Below are positions 9,000 to 15,860 of a stretch of DNA of 35,104 nt, piece by piece. The DNA is taken from the NCBI RefSeq assembly GCF_017874615.1, contig NZ_JAGIKV010000041.1, positions 1 to 35,104 on the forward strand, given 5' to 3'. The first letter of the stretch is position 1. Each line of letters starts with the position of its first letter. Under the pieces are notes generated by a model. It was not told where the DNA came from and ran no database searches. It saw only the letters and a program-made list of their open reading frames with translations. This stretch comes from Paenibacillus xylanexedens. GTDB taxonomy: Bacteria > Bacillota > Bacilli > Paenibacillales > Paenibacillaceae. The translations under genes were made by a program, and so were the position numbers.

Positions 9000-10601
9000 T
9001 CACCGTAAGGTAACCCCAAGTTGCTCTGCCACATATCGCATGGCCCACATGCGTCCGGTGGGACCCAGCGTTTTGAAGAAAATATCTCCTGCATTATATA
9101 CATGGCCTACTTGAACAGCCTTTAATGCCAACCATGCACTGGATTGCTGCAATTGCCTCAGTTGAGCACGTGCCTCTTCTGTGGGATCGACCATTACAAA
9201 CACATGATCCGCGTCGTATAACTGCAAATCGCGAACTTTACTCTCTACAGCCCACTGTTGTTCCGGAAAATCACGAGGCAAATAAAATCCCAGATCATCA
9301 TACAACAGGGCCCCTGTCTGGTTATTCAATCCATACATTCGGTAGAAATGAGAAGTCACCCGGATGAACATGGCACTCTGTTTCCCCCACCTCGATTGAA
9401 TGCGCCCTCGAAGAACCCGGCTCAGTTCAGCATGTTGCTCTATCCACTGTACAGCCTGTTCGGTGCGGCCCATAATGTCCGCCATATACAGAAGCCTCTC
9501 GCCAAAATGGTTGGTGTACTCCAACGTGGTGGTAGGCGCGATACGATGCAGGGAGTCATTTGGCTCCAAACGATCACTTGTAATGATCAGGTCCGGTTGG
9601 ACTCGCCTCAAATCATCATAGTTCTGATTGAAGCTATCCAGGATAATTCCCTGATGACTGTGCGTTTGAAGCGCAGGTATGGCAACATGACGATCCACCC
9701 TCTGACCATAGGATAAAGCGGATACTGGCCTCAAACCGAGCGTTATCACATAATCGTCCAACCCGTAATACAAGGTGGCAATGCGATTCACTTTATTTTT
9801 CATATACAACGTTGGGGCGATTCCTTCGTTTTTCTTGAAGACTCTGCTGAAATAGTGCTCGTCCTTATAACCCACTTGCTCCGCAATTTCCTTGATTTTA
9901 TCTGAAGAAAATAACAGCTGCTTGGCCTTTGCCATACGTAGTTTCAGTATATATTCAATCGGGGTCATATTTAATTGTCGTTTGAATGTTCTTATAAAAT
10001 GATTCACACTAAGCCCTGCCATGCGGGCGATCTGATCAATTCGAATGTCTTCCATATACTGATGCGTCATATATTCAAGTGCCAGATCCATCCCTGCTAC
10101 AACTGGAGTTGCTTCTTTCAGGTGCATCATTAATTGAATCAACAACTGATGCAAAAGATGTTTCCTGCGCGTCTTTTCCAGACTCGTGATGGAGTACTTT
10201 CCACTCACCAGGGTATCCATCATCTCCTGAATATCACGTGTATTGGAAGGAATATGAAGTTTGCCCGTCACTGGGAGATCAAATGCCTCGGTATGCCAAG
10301 TATTCCGACGTCGGGTAAGTGTAACACAGGAAAATAAAATGATCTGATATCGGACAGGTGCTTCCATATCCGTCTGAAACTCCACATACATTCCTGGCTT
10401 CAACAAAAACCACTCGTCTTGAGACACCGTATGTACAATGTTATCCATAGACAAAGATCCCTTGCCAGCGATGACCCTGCAAATGGCGAACCTTTTCCAG
10501 ATCCGACGCTGAACAGCTCCCGGATTGCTAGAGTAATGGCAGACGTGGACAGCAGAGAAATGTAGCTGCTCCAGTCGTTTGATCCAATCATTTTCCTCCA
10601 T
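9000..10601 (-). CDS. AraC-type regulator fused to a siderophore-binding domain (Btr-like)
   Basis: The 533-residue protein has three parts. A cupin-like N-terminus covers about residues 10-150. Two AraC helix-turn-helix motifs cover about 165-270 (IDQIARMAGLSVNHFIRTFK, then IKEIAEQVGYKDEHYFSRVF). A FecB/FhuD-like ligand-binding domain covers about 275-533, with RVQPDLIITSDRLE and an end similar to that of the downstream lipoprotein. This is the design of Bacillus subtilis Btr, which senses bacillibactin in the cytoplasm and activates its uptake genes. There is no signal peptide. The start is set by AGGGAGGTGACG before ATG 10601. The downstream neighbour is probably its target, and the Fur box at 10757-10771 probably controls it. 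The actual siderophore is unknown. Confidence 0.88.
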   Translation of the reverse strand: MEENDWIKRLEQLHFSAVHVCHYSSNPGAVQRRIWKRFAICRVIAGKGSLSMDNIVHTVSQDEWFLLKPGMYVEFQTDMEAPVRYQIILFSCVTLTRRRNTWHTEAFDLPVTGKLHIPSNTRDIQEMMDTLVSGKYSITSLEKTRRKHLLHQLLIQLMMHLKEATPVVAGMDLALEYMTHQYMEDIRIDQIARMAGLSVNHFIRTFKRQLNMTPIEYILKLRMAKAKQLLFSSDKIKEIAEQVGYKDEHYFSRVFKKNEGIAPTLYMKNKVNRIATLYYGLDDYVITLGLRPVSALSYGQRVDRHVAIPALQTHSHQGIILDSFNQNYDDLRRVQPDLIITSDRLEPNDSLHRIAPTTTLEYTNHFGERLLYMADIMGRTEQAVQWIEQHAELSRVLRGRIQSRWGKQSAMFIRVTSHFYRMYGLNNQTGALLYDDLGFYLPRDFPEQQWAVESKVRDLQLYDADHVFVMVDPTEEARAQLRQLQQSSAWLALKAVQVGHVYNAGDIFFKTLGPTGRMWAMRYVAEQLGVTLR

Positions 10602-10756
10602 GATGACGTCACCTCCCTGTTTGGATCGAACTCTGTAATCACCTGATTAAACCATATTTTTTTTGTCTTTCAGTAATATGTTCGTGATCGTAACCAGCTG
10701 CAATTCCAGTTAATATGGATCTTTTCCATAATCAATTCCCTTTATTATAGATAGAT

Positions 10757-10771
10757 TGATAACAATTCTCA
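10757..10771 (-). promoter_or_regulatory. Fur box upstream of the AraC-binding-protein fusion
   Basis: On the minus strand TGAGAATTGTTATCA fits the 7-1-7 Fur pattern with two changes (TGAgAATnRTTATCA form). It is 155 bp upstream of the ATG at 10601 and suggests iron-dependent expression of the regulator. The rest of 10602-10879 shows no gene. Confidence 0.65.
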
Positions 10772-10879
10772 ATAATATAAACAATCTATATTAACTTATC
10801 CATTTGGACATCCTATACAGGCGACAATGCTTATGCATCGGGATAATAGAGGTATAATTATCCTCTTCTTATGAACCTG

Positions 10880-10908
10880 TTGCAAAATCATAAAAGGCAT
10901 GATATATT
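10880..10908 (+). promoter_or_regulatory. Sigma-A promoter of the marR-nitroreductase operon
   Basis: TTGCAA (10880-10885), a 17-bp spacer and TATATT (10903-10908) make a good sigma-A promoter. The predicted start near 10915 falls directly before the three palindromes at 10917-10959, leaving a leader of about 150 nt before the marR ATG. Confidence 0.6.
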
Positions 10909-10916
10909 AATTGAGC

Positions 10917-10959
10917 CATCAATGATTGACGCATCAAATATTGATACATCAATGATCGA
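10917..10959 (+). promoter_or_regulatory. Three phased palindromes, probable MarR operator array
   Basis: CATCAATGATTGA (10917), CATCAAATATTGA (10932) and CATCAATGATCGA (10947) repeat at exact 15-bp steps. Each core is a small palindrome of TCAAT and ATTGA type. The array starts just after the predicted transcription start of the marR operon, so bound regulator would block elongation or initiation. Confidence 0.6.
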
Positions 10960-11064
10960 GAGCATCCAAATAATCATTAGGCAATGGCATTGTATACTGC
11001 AACTTTAATCATTGGTTAACATACGCCGTTGTTCATGATTCAGATTCACCCGGGAGGTCTAGTC

Positions 11065-11484
11065 ATGACACGTATTGTTTCCAAAGAAGAAAAGATCATC
11101 AACCTGCTGAACATGCTGGGTAACAGACTCAGTCCCAAGTTCGAACGCTGTACAGGTATCAGTTCCTCTCGCTTTGAAATTCTGCATGAGCTGGATCAGG
11201 TAGATGAGATTAACCAATCCATGCTGCAGAAAATCATTAATATTGATAGTGCTGCGATTACACGCCACTTGAAACAGCTTGAGGCGGACCTGATGGTTAC
11301 AAGACGCAAGAACCCCGAAGATAATCGGGTAACTTTTGTTCGTTTGACGGACCACGGTCGGAAGCAGATTGAAGGCTACAAAGCAGAGAAGACCAATTTT
11401 ATCAACCAGATTTTACAGGACTTCAGTGAAGACGAAGTTCAGTCACTAGCCGATTTCCTGGAACGTATGCAGAACAATTTCTAA
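11065..11484 (+). CDS. MarR family transcriptional regulator
   Basis: The start ATG at 11065 is preceded by GGGAGG seven bases upstream, so it is preferred over an earlier in-frame ATG at 11029. The protein then has 139 residues. The winged helix-turn-helix spans about residues 30-100 (SSRFEILHELDQVD, DSAAITRHLKQLEADLMVTR, then the wing with NRVTFVRLTDHG). It is the first gene of an operon with a nitroreductase and an ABM monooxygenase. In Bacillus, MarR-type regulators such as MhqR control similar sets in response to quinones and other electrophiles. The regulator probably binds the palindrome array in its own leader. Confidence 0.9.
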   Translation: MTRIVSKEEKIINLLNMLGNRLSPKFERCTGISSSRFEILHELDQVDEINQSMLQKIINIDSAAITRHLKQLEADLMVTRRKNPEDNRVTFVRLTDHGRKQIEGYKAEKTNFINQILQDFSEDEVQSLADFLERMQNNF

Positions 11485-11510
11485 ACCCAATATAGAGGAG
11501 AGATCCATGC

Positions 11511-12161
11511 ATGAGTACAATTGAAAGCAAATTCCAAAAAACAAATGATTTTAACGAAATTACTTACGGCCGCCGTTCTGTTAAGCTTTACGATCCTGAA
11601 GTGAAAATCAGCCGTGAAGAAATGACAGAAATTCTGGCAGAAGCTTCCCGTGCACCTTCTTCCGTTAATATGCAACCTTGGCGTTTTCTCGTTGTAGATA
11701 CAGCTGAAGGCAAAGAAAAACTCGCTCCGCTTGCTAAATTCAATCAAAATCAAGTGTTGACTTCCGCAGCAGTCGTTGGCGTATTTATCGACATGAATAA
11801 TGGCGAGTATTTGGAAGAGATCTTCGGCAAAGCTGTAGAGCACGGATTCATGCCTCAAGATATCGCAGAGCAACAAGTGAAGTTTGTTAAACCTTACTAT
11901 GATAACATGCCTGCTGCTGACCTTCGCGACGTTAACCTGATTGATGCAGGTCTTGCTTCCATGCAATTGATGCTGGCTGCACGTGCTCATGGTTATGACA
12001 CTAACCCAATCGGTGGTTATGAGAAAGATCAAATCGCAGAAGCGTTCGGCATGGACAAAGAACGTTATCAACCCGTTATGTTGATCTCGATCGGTAAATC
12101 GGCCAAAGAAGGTCATCCTTCCTACCGTCTGCCAGTAGAAACAATCACAACTTGGGCATAA
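11511..12161 (+). CDS. Nitroreductase family NAD(P)H-dependent flavin oxidoreductase
   Basis: The 216-residue protein has the FMN-binding nitroreductase fold: RRSVKLYDPEV near the N-terminus, EASRAPSSVNMQPWRF (phosphate-binding loop) near residues 44-59, and GYDTNPIGGY with a conserved C-terminal strand. The family reduces nitroaromatics, quinones or related electrophiles with NAD(P)H. A GAGGAG site is followed by two ATGs. Only the second (11511) gives an open frame, because the first (11507) runs into a stop after four more codons. It sits 26 bp after marR. The closest known parallels by role are MhqN and YodC of B. subtilis. The natural substrate cannot be read from the sequence. Confidence 0.9.
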   Translation: MSTIESKFQKTNDFNEITYGRRSVKLYDPEVKISREEMTEILAEASRAPSSVNMQPWRFLVVDTAEGKEKLAPLAKFNQNQVLTSAAVVGVFIDMNNGEYLEEIFGKAVEHGFMPQDIAEQQVKFVKPYYDNMPAADLRDVNLIDAGLASMQLMLAARAHGYDTNPIGGYEKDQIAEAFGMDKERYQPVMLISIGKSAKEGHPSYRLPVETITTWA

Positions 12162-12225
12162 TATCAGGGACGGTTTCCCCTTTCTTAACACATTCCAAAC
12201 AAACACAATATGGAGGTTATACATT

Positions 12226-12522
12226 ATGATTATCATTCACGCTCATCTGCAAGTTAAACCGGACCAAGAGCAAGCATTCCTCGCAGCTGCGAAAGAACTG
12301 ATGGCTGCTACACGTCAAGAAGAAGGTAACATCAGCTACAATTTGGCAAAAAGCACAGAACGCGAACAACAATACACGATGATCGAGCTGTGGAAAGATG
12401 AAGCTGCTACAGCTTCCCACAACACAAGCGCGCATTTCCAAGCTTTTGTTCAACAAGCAGCAGCATTCATGGCCGCTCCAATGAACGTTGAAGTATTTGC
12501 TGGAGAACAAGTTAAAGCTTAA
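12226..12522 (+). CDS. ABM-domain (antibiotic biosynthesis monooxygenase/YgiN-like) protein
   Basis: The 98-residue protein covers a single dimeric alpha-beta barrel ABM domain: a first strand IIIHAHLQVKPDQEQAFL, then NISYNLAKS, then MIELWKDEAA and the helix with HFQAFVQQ. Relatives include quinol monooxygenase YgiN and heme-degrading enzymes. With a nitroreductase and MarR in front, a quinone or electrophile detoxification role is favoured, but this is inferred from context. GGAGG precedes the ATG. Two terminators follow. Confidence 0.85.
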   Translation: MIIIHAHLQVKPDQEQAFLAAAKELMAATRQEEGNISYNLAKSTEREQQYTMIELWKDEAATASHNTSAHFQAFVQQAAAFMAAPMNVEVFAGEQVKA

Positions 12523-12559
12523 TAACTCATTAACTGTCATGCTTATCTTGCATGTAAAT

Positions 12560-12597
12560 AAGCTGCTCTTGGTCATATGACCGAGGGCAGCTTTTTA
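12560..12597 (+). terminator. Rho-independent terminator of the marR-nitroreductase-ABM operon
   Basis: An interrupted hairpin (AAGCTGC with GCAGCTT, and an inner GGTCATATGACC palindrome) is followed by TTTTT. It lies 38 bp after the ABM stop codon. Confidence 0.75.
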
Positions 12598-12627
12598 GTT
12601 TCCTTTTGAAAATAAGTTCACTTCAAC

Positions 12628-12657
12628 AAAAAACACGCCAATTAAGGCGTGTTTTTT
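12628..12657. terminator. Bidirectional terminator between convergent genes
   Basis: AAAAAACACGCC-AATTA-GGCGTGTTTTTT forms a perfect stem flanked by A and T runs. It can end both the plus-strand ABM operon and the minus-strand FAD oxidase gene. Confidence 0.85.
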
Positions 12658-12693
12658 CATCCATTGAAGAGGTATTAAACAAGTGAACATGGA

Positions 12694-14043
12694 CTACACT
12701 ATCCGAGCCGGAGTGATACTTTGCGGATTGTTGAACACATTTTTCGGGTCATACTTGGCTTTAACTCTCCGTAATCTTGGATAGTTCGCTCCATAGTATA
12801 CTGGGCCGGAATTTTTGATTCCTTGGTCTGGAACGTTGATATAGGAACCGACAATGTATGGTTGCAATTTTTTGCGAGTATTACGAGCGAGTGCGATATT
12901 TTTGGCGGCATGGGATGGTTTGAGCCACGTACTGGTCCATTCCACATAGAACTTCTCTTTACGCCAGAAGAAGGCGGTTGATCTAGGTGATTTGCGACTT
13001 ACCGCTCCGCCCCAGTTGAGGAAATAGAACCCGCCTGGCCCCTCTTCCAGGTTTTCCAAAAATGCGCGCATCGATTTGATGGCTTTGTCGGGGAATGGTT
13101 TTCGTCCAAAACCGGACGAGAACTGGTTGCTATACCGTTGAGTCTCGGTCGGATCAGGTTGTAATAAGAACTTCACAACTTCCGTGTAAGGTAACAAACG
13201 AACAACGGAGCTTGTCGGTGTGCCAACACTCGTAATCGGCTGCAATAGACGGAGTGCCTCTGTTTTTGACCCTAGGAACAGCCCTTCCATAAGGACGTTG
13301 CCACCCTTTTTCGGTCCGATGGACAACTCGCTGCCCAATCTTGTATCAACTGAGGGAGCCCACCTCTGCCATACTTTAAGTACCTCTTCGAATTGAGACC
13401 ATGGCCAGGTGATTTTAAATACAGTAGCCTTCGCTGGAGCACGGCGCACTTTGAATTTGTAACGAGTGTATACTCCGAAGTTACCACCGCCTCCTCCCCG
13501 CGAGGCCCAAAAGAGATCTGAATTACGATTTTTATTGGCCCGAATCACTTTTCCTTTGGCGTCCACCATCTCTACCTCAAGCAGGTTATCACTGATAAGA
13601 CCGATGGTACGCTGGAGAGGCCCAATTCCCCCTCCTAATGTAATTCCACCGATCCCTACAGTAGGGCTGTCACCAAAAGGAGCTATGAATCCTTGCTTGG
13701 CAAGGGTATTTGCAATTCTTCCCACTCGGTTTCCTGTTCCAACAACAACCGTTCCATTTTTCTTATCAAGTTTGATGGAATTCAGATCACTCACATCAAT
13801 CACGATACCGCCATTCACCTGTGAAAGATTCACTTCAAGCGCATGTCTACCACTCCGCGGTCTGATCGGTACATTGTTTTCACGAGCCCATCGGATAGCA
13901 TTGGATACATCCTTCGTACGTTGGGCAAATACAAACACTTTGGGAAATTTGTCCGTATGCGGGTCCCAGTTTTTGCGTGCCGCTTCATATCCTGGATCAC
14001 CCTTGTAAATAACCCGTCCGGTAAGCTTTGTCGATGATTTCAC
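12694..14043 (-). CDS. BBE-type FAD-binding oxidoreductase (CotQ/YvdP-like)
   Basis: A PCMH-type FAD domain occupies about residues 25-200. RPRSGRHALE contains the His (residue 67) that normally carries covalent FAD, and GGITLGGGIG follows. A substrate domain and a C-terminal BBE segment (YYGANYPRLRRVKAKYDP) complete the protein. The second flavin-linking Cys of berberine-bridge enzymes is missing: the loop reads GDSPTVGIGG. FAD is therefore probably attached once. The frame opens at GTG 14052, but GGGAG lies 8 nt before a second GTG at 14043, which I prefer. The B. subtilis relative YvdP (CotQ) is a spore-coat protein, so a spore role is possible. The substrate is unknown. The 175 bp up to 14218 shows no gene. 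Confidence 0.85.
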   Translation of the reverse strand: MKSSTKLTGRVIYKGDPGYEAARKNWDPHTDKFPKVFVFAQRTKDVSNAIRWARENNVPIRPRSGRHALEVNLSQVNGGIVIDVSDLNSIKLDKKNGTVVVGTGNRVGRIANTLAKQGFIAPFGDSPTVGIGGITLGGGIGPLQRTIGLISDNLLEVEMVDAKGKVIRANKNRNSDLFWASRGGGGGNFGVYTRYKFKVRRAPAKATVFKITWPWSQFEEVLKVWQRWAPSVDTRLGSELSIGPKKGGNVLMEGLFLGSKTEALRLLQPITSVGTPTSSVVRLLPYTEVVKFLLQPDPTETQRYSNQFSSGFGRKPFPDKAIKSMRAFLENLEEGPGGFYFLNWGGAVSRKSPRSTAFFWRKEKFYVEWTSTWLKPSHAAKNIALARNTRKKLQPYIVGSYINVPDQGIKNSGPVYYGANYPRLRRVKAKYDPKNVFNNPQSITPARIV

Positions 14044-14218
14044 ACATCCCACTCCCTGCTGAATAATTGTCCTACAGCCTCTGCTGCATCAAGCACTTTA
14101 TACTGTATGACGGACATTTGCGGAGGGAATGGGCTGGTGCCCTTAATTTCAAGGTTCACGTTTCAGATTGAGTTAGGCCACAGAACAGCCTTGAGGAAAA
14201 ATCCCTTTTATCTCAAAA

Positions 14219-14746
14219 CTAGTCGCTGCCCGAATCGGAATCAATTCTGATTAACTTGCGCGCTTCCTGTTCTTTTTCACCATACCAGACGAGCACGTCG
14301 GCAAATAAATCCATGATGCGAACAAAGTTCTGCTTATCTGCTTCTGAAATCTGATCTGCATACTTGAAAATCTCATCAAAACAAAGCTCCCTTACAAAGT
14401 CGGTATACTTCGCATATACCTCGCGTCCTTTTGCTGAAGGTTTGACGTATATGTCTTTGCGGTTGCCGCTTAAATGAAATTTTTCGAGCAGACCTTTTTC
14501 CGTCAGATTCTTCACATTTTTGGAAAATGTACTCCGGCTTACGCCCAGGCGTGCGGCCATTTCCGACATCTTCTCTTCTTTGTCCTCGGCTTCCAGAATG
14601 TATTCCAGCGTCTGAATCTGTGAAGCCGAGAACAACATGTCCGTACCATAACTTCGCTGCAGCTTATAGGTGTTCGAATACGCATTGCCGTATTTGATAA
14701 TTTTCTCAATCAGTTCCCGATGGTCGCCCATCCAATCTAATTTCAT
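14219..14746 (-). CDS. MarR family transcriptional regulator
   Basis: The 175-residue protein has a winged helix-turn-helix at about residues 40-125 (SASQIQTLEYILEAEDKEE, SEMAARLGVSRSTFSKNVKN, then the wing with GNRKDIYVKPSAKG) between dimer helices, and an acidic tail. AAGGG precedes ATG 14746. It is the second gene of a pair with the alpha/beta hydrolase, 46 bp downstream, and probably represses the pair through the palindrome at 15702-15726. The effector is unknown but may be a hydrolase substrate or product. Confidence 0.9.
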   Translation of the reverse strand: MKLDWMGDHRELIEKIIKYGNAYSNTYKLQRSYGTDMLFSASQIQTLEYILEAEDKEEKMSEMAARLGVSRSTFSKNVKNLTEKGLLEKFHLSGNRKDIYVKPSAKGREVYAKYTDFVRELCFDEIFKYADQISEADKQNFVRIMDLFADVLVWYGEKEQEARKLIRIDSDSGSD

Positions 14747-14792
14747 GCGTAATCCCTTTCATATTCAGATTCTCTCTCTTACTCTACTGAAA

Positions 14793-15602
14793 TCAGATCC
14801 GTTTTTCAATCCATGTAATTGCTTCTTCAATAACATCATCACGAGTCGGTTCATTAAATATTTCATGCATCAGATGAGCATAAATTTTGAGTGTTTTATC
14901 CGTTGAAGCGATATCGCCGTAAAAGTCACGGGAATCCTTTTCGCTGACCAGTCCATCATTTGCTCCATGCAGAACAAGTACGGGATCTGTAAACTGCTTG
15001 GCGTTCTCCTTGAGCCATGTTATGCCATTTCCCAAGCTGTTAAATAAATCTACAGAGATCTGCTTTTCAACCAGTGGGTCATTGGCGTAAGCGGATACAA
15101 CTGCGGGATCACTACATACGCCGCTGCCCAGCTCATTTGGGAAATACGTGCCTGTAGGAAGATCCATCGGCAGTTCTCCAGCAACTTTTGTATTGTAACG
15201 AGTGAGCGCTCCGGATAGTACGATGCCTTTGACCTTGCCTGGATATTTCGTTCCAAAGGACGAGGTTGCAAAACCGCCCATACTATGTCCGATAACAAAC
15301 AGCGGAAGATCGCCGCTCTCTTGCAATGCCGCCTCGACAATGACATGAACATCTTCAATAAGATGATCAAATACTTTATAGAACGTACGCTGTCCCTCGG
15401 ATCTGGCATGACCCCGATGATCGAAGCGATACACGCTAAACCCACGCTGATTCAGCTTCTCTGTCAGATAATCATAGCGTCCTGCATGCTCAGCTAGTCC
15501 GTGTACAATAACGACAGCGGCTTTTGCATTTTCTACTGTATCCTCGCTGAAATAAAGCTGTGTACCGTCAAAGGATTGAATGCTTGTCTCGATTTTAGTC
15601 AT
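14793..15602 (-). CDS. Alpha/beta hydrolase, monoacylglycerol-lipase-like
   Basis: From ATG 15602 (AAGGACGGGG upstream) the protein has 269 residues. An earlier in-frame start at 15635 lacks a ribosome site. It has the serine-hydrolase layout: oxyanion loop VIVHGLAEHAGRYD, RFDHRGHARSEG, nucleophile elbow GHSMGG with Ser107, then LHGANDGLVS with Asp216, and AHLMHE with His246. This matches the YtpA/monoacylglycerol lipase group that cleaves acyl esters. There is no signal peptide, so it acts in the cytoplasm. It is followed by a MarR gene that probably controls it. Confidence 0.88.
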   Translation of the reverse strand: MTKIETSIQSFDGTQLYFSEDTVENAKAAVVIVHGLAEHAGRYDYLTEKLNQRGFSVYRFDHRGHARSEGQRTFYKVFDHLIEDVHVIVEAALQESGDLPLFVIGHSMGGFATSSFGTKYPGKVKGIVLSGALTRYNTKVAGELPMDLPTGTYFPNELGSGVCSDPAVVSAYANDPLVEKQISVDLFNSLGNGITWLKENAKQFTDPVLVLHGANDGLVSEKDSRDFYGDIASTDKTLKIYAHLMHEIFNEPTRDDVIEEAITWIEKRI

Positions 15603-15701
15603 CGTTTCCCCGTCCTTTTTGTGGTGTCCAAACATAAGCTCCGAGAGATCGTTTCCTCCGCCCTACCATGGACACGTTTATTATTGTTTTTCTTAAAAAG
15701 A

Positions 15702-15750
15702 ATATTGTTTCTTATAGAAACAATATATCATCCGACATAGCTGTTGTCTA
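15702..15750 (-). promoter_or_regulatory. Promoter with 25-bp palindromic MarR operator
   Basis: On the minus strand TAGACA (15745-15750), a 17-bp spacer and TATATT (15722-15727) form a promoter. The palindrome ATATTGTTTC-TATAA-GAAACAATAT (15702-15726) has perfect 10-bp arms and begins inside the -10 box, covering the transcription start. This is an ideal repressor position for the MarR protein encoded two genes downstream. Confidence 0.7.
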
Positions 15751-15758
15751 CAATAAAT

Positions 15759-15773
15759 TTAAAGCGCTTTCAA
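15759..15773. promoter_or_regulatory. cre-like catabolite site
   Basis: TTGAAAGCGCTTTAA (minus strand) fits WTGNAANCGNWNNCW except at the last C. It sits just upstream of the -35 box of the hydrolase-marR promoter, a position more usual for activation by CcpA than for repression. Confidence 0.45.
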
Positions 15774-15799
15774 ATAAATAGTATCACGGCTATGCATCA

Positions 15800-15841
15800 T
15801 AAAAAAACCACTAAACACTCGAGAATCCTTGTGTTTAGTGG
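15800..15841 (-). terminator. Terminator of the ene-reductase operon
   Basis: On the minus strand CCACTAAACAC and GTGTTTAGTGG form a perfect 11-bp stem followed by TTTTTTT, 20 bp after the flavoprotein stop codon. Confidence 0.9.
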
Positions 15842-15860
15842 AGGGCTTTTAGGTTACATT

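Noticed and set aside
11481..12576. Minus-strand frames opposite the nitroreductase and ABM genes
   Set aside because: They overlap two well-supported genes entirely and show no ribosome sites or family motifs.
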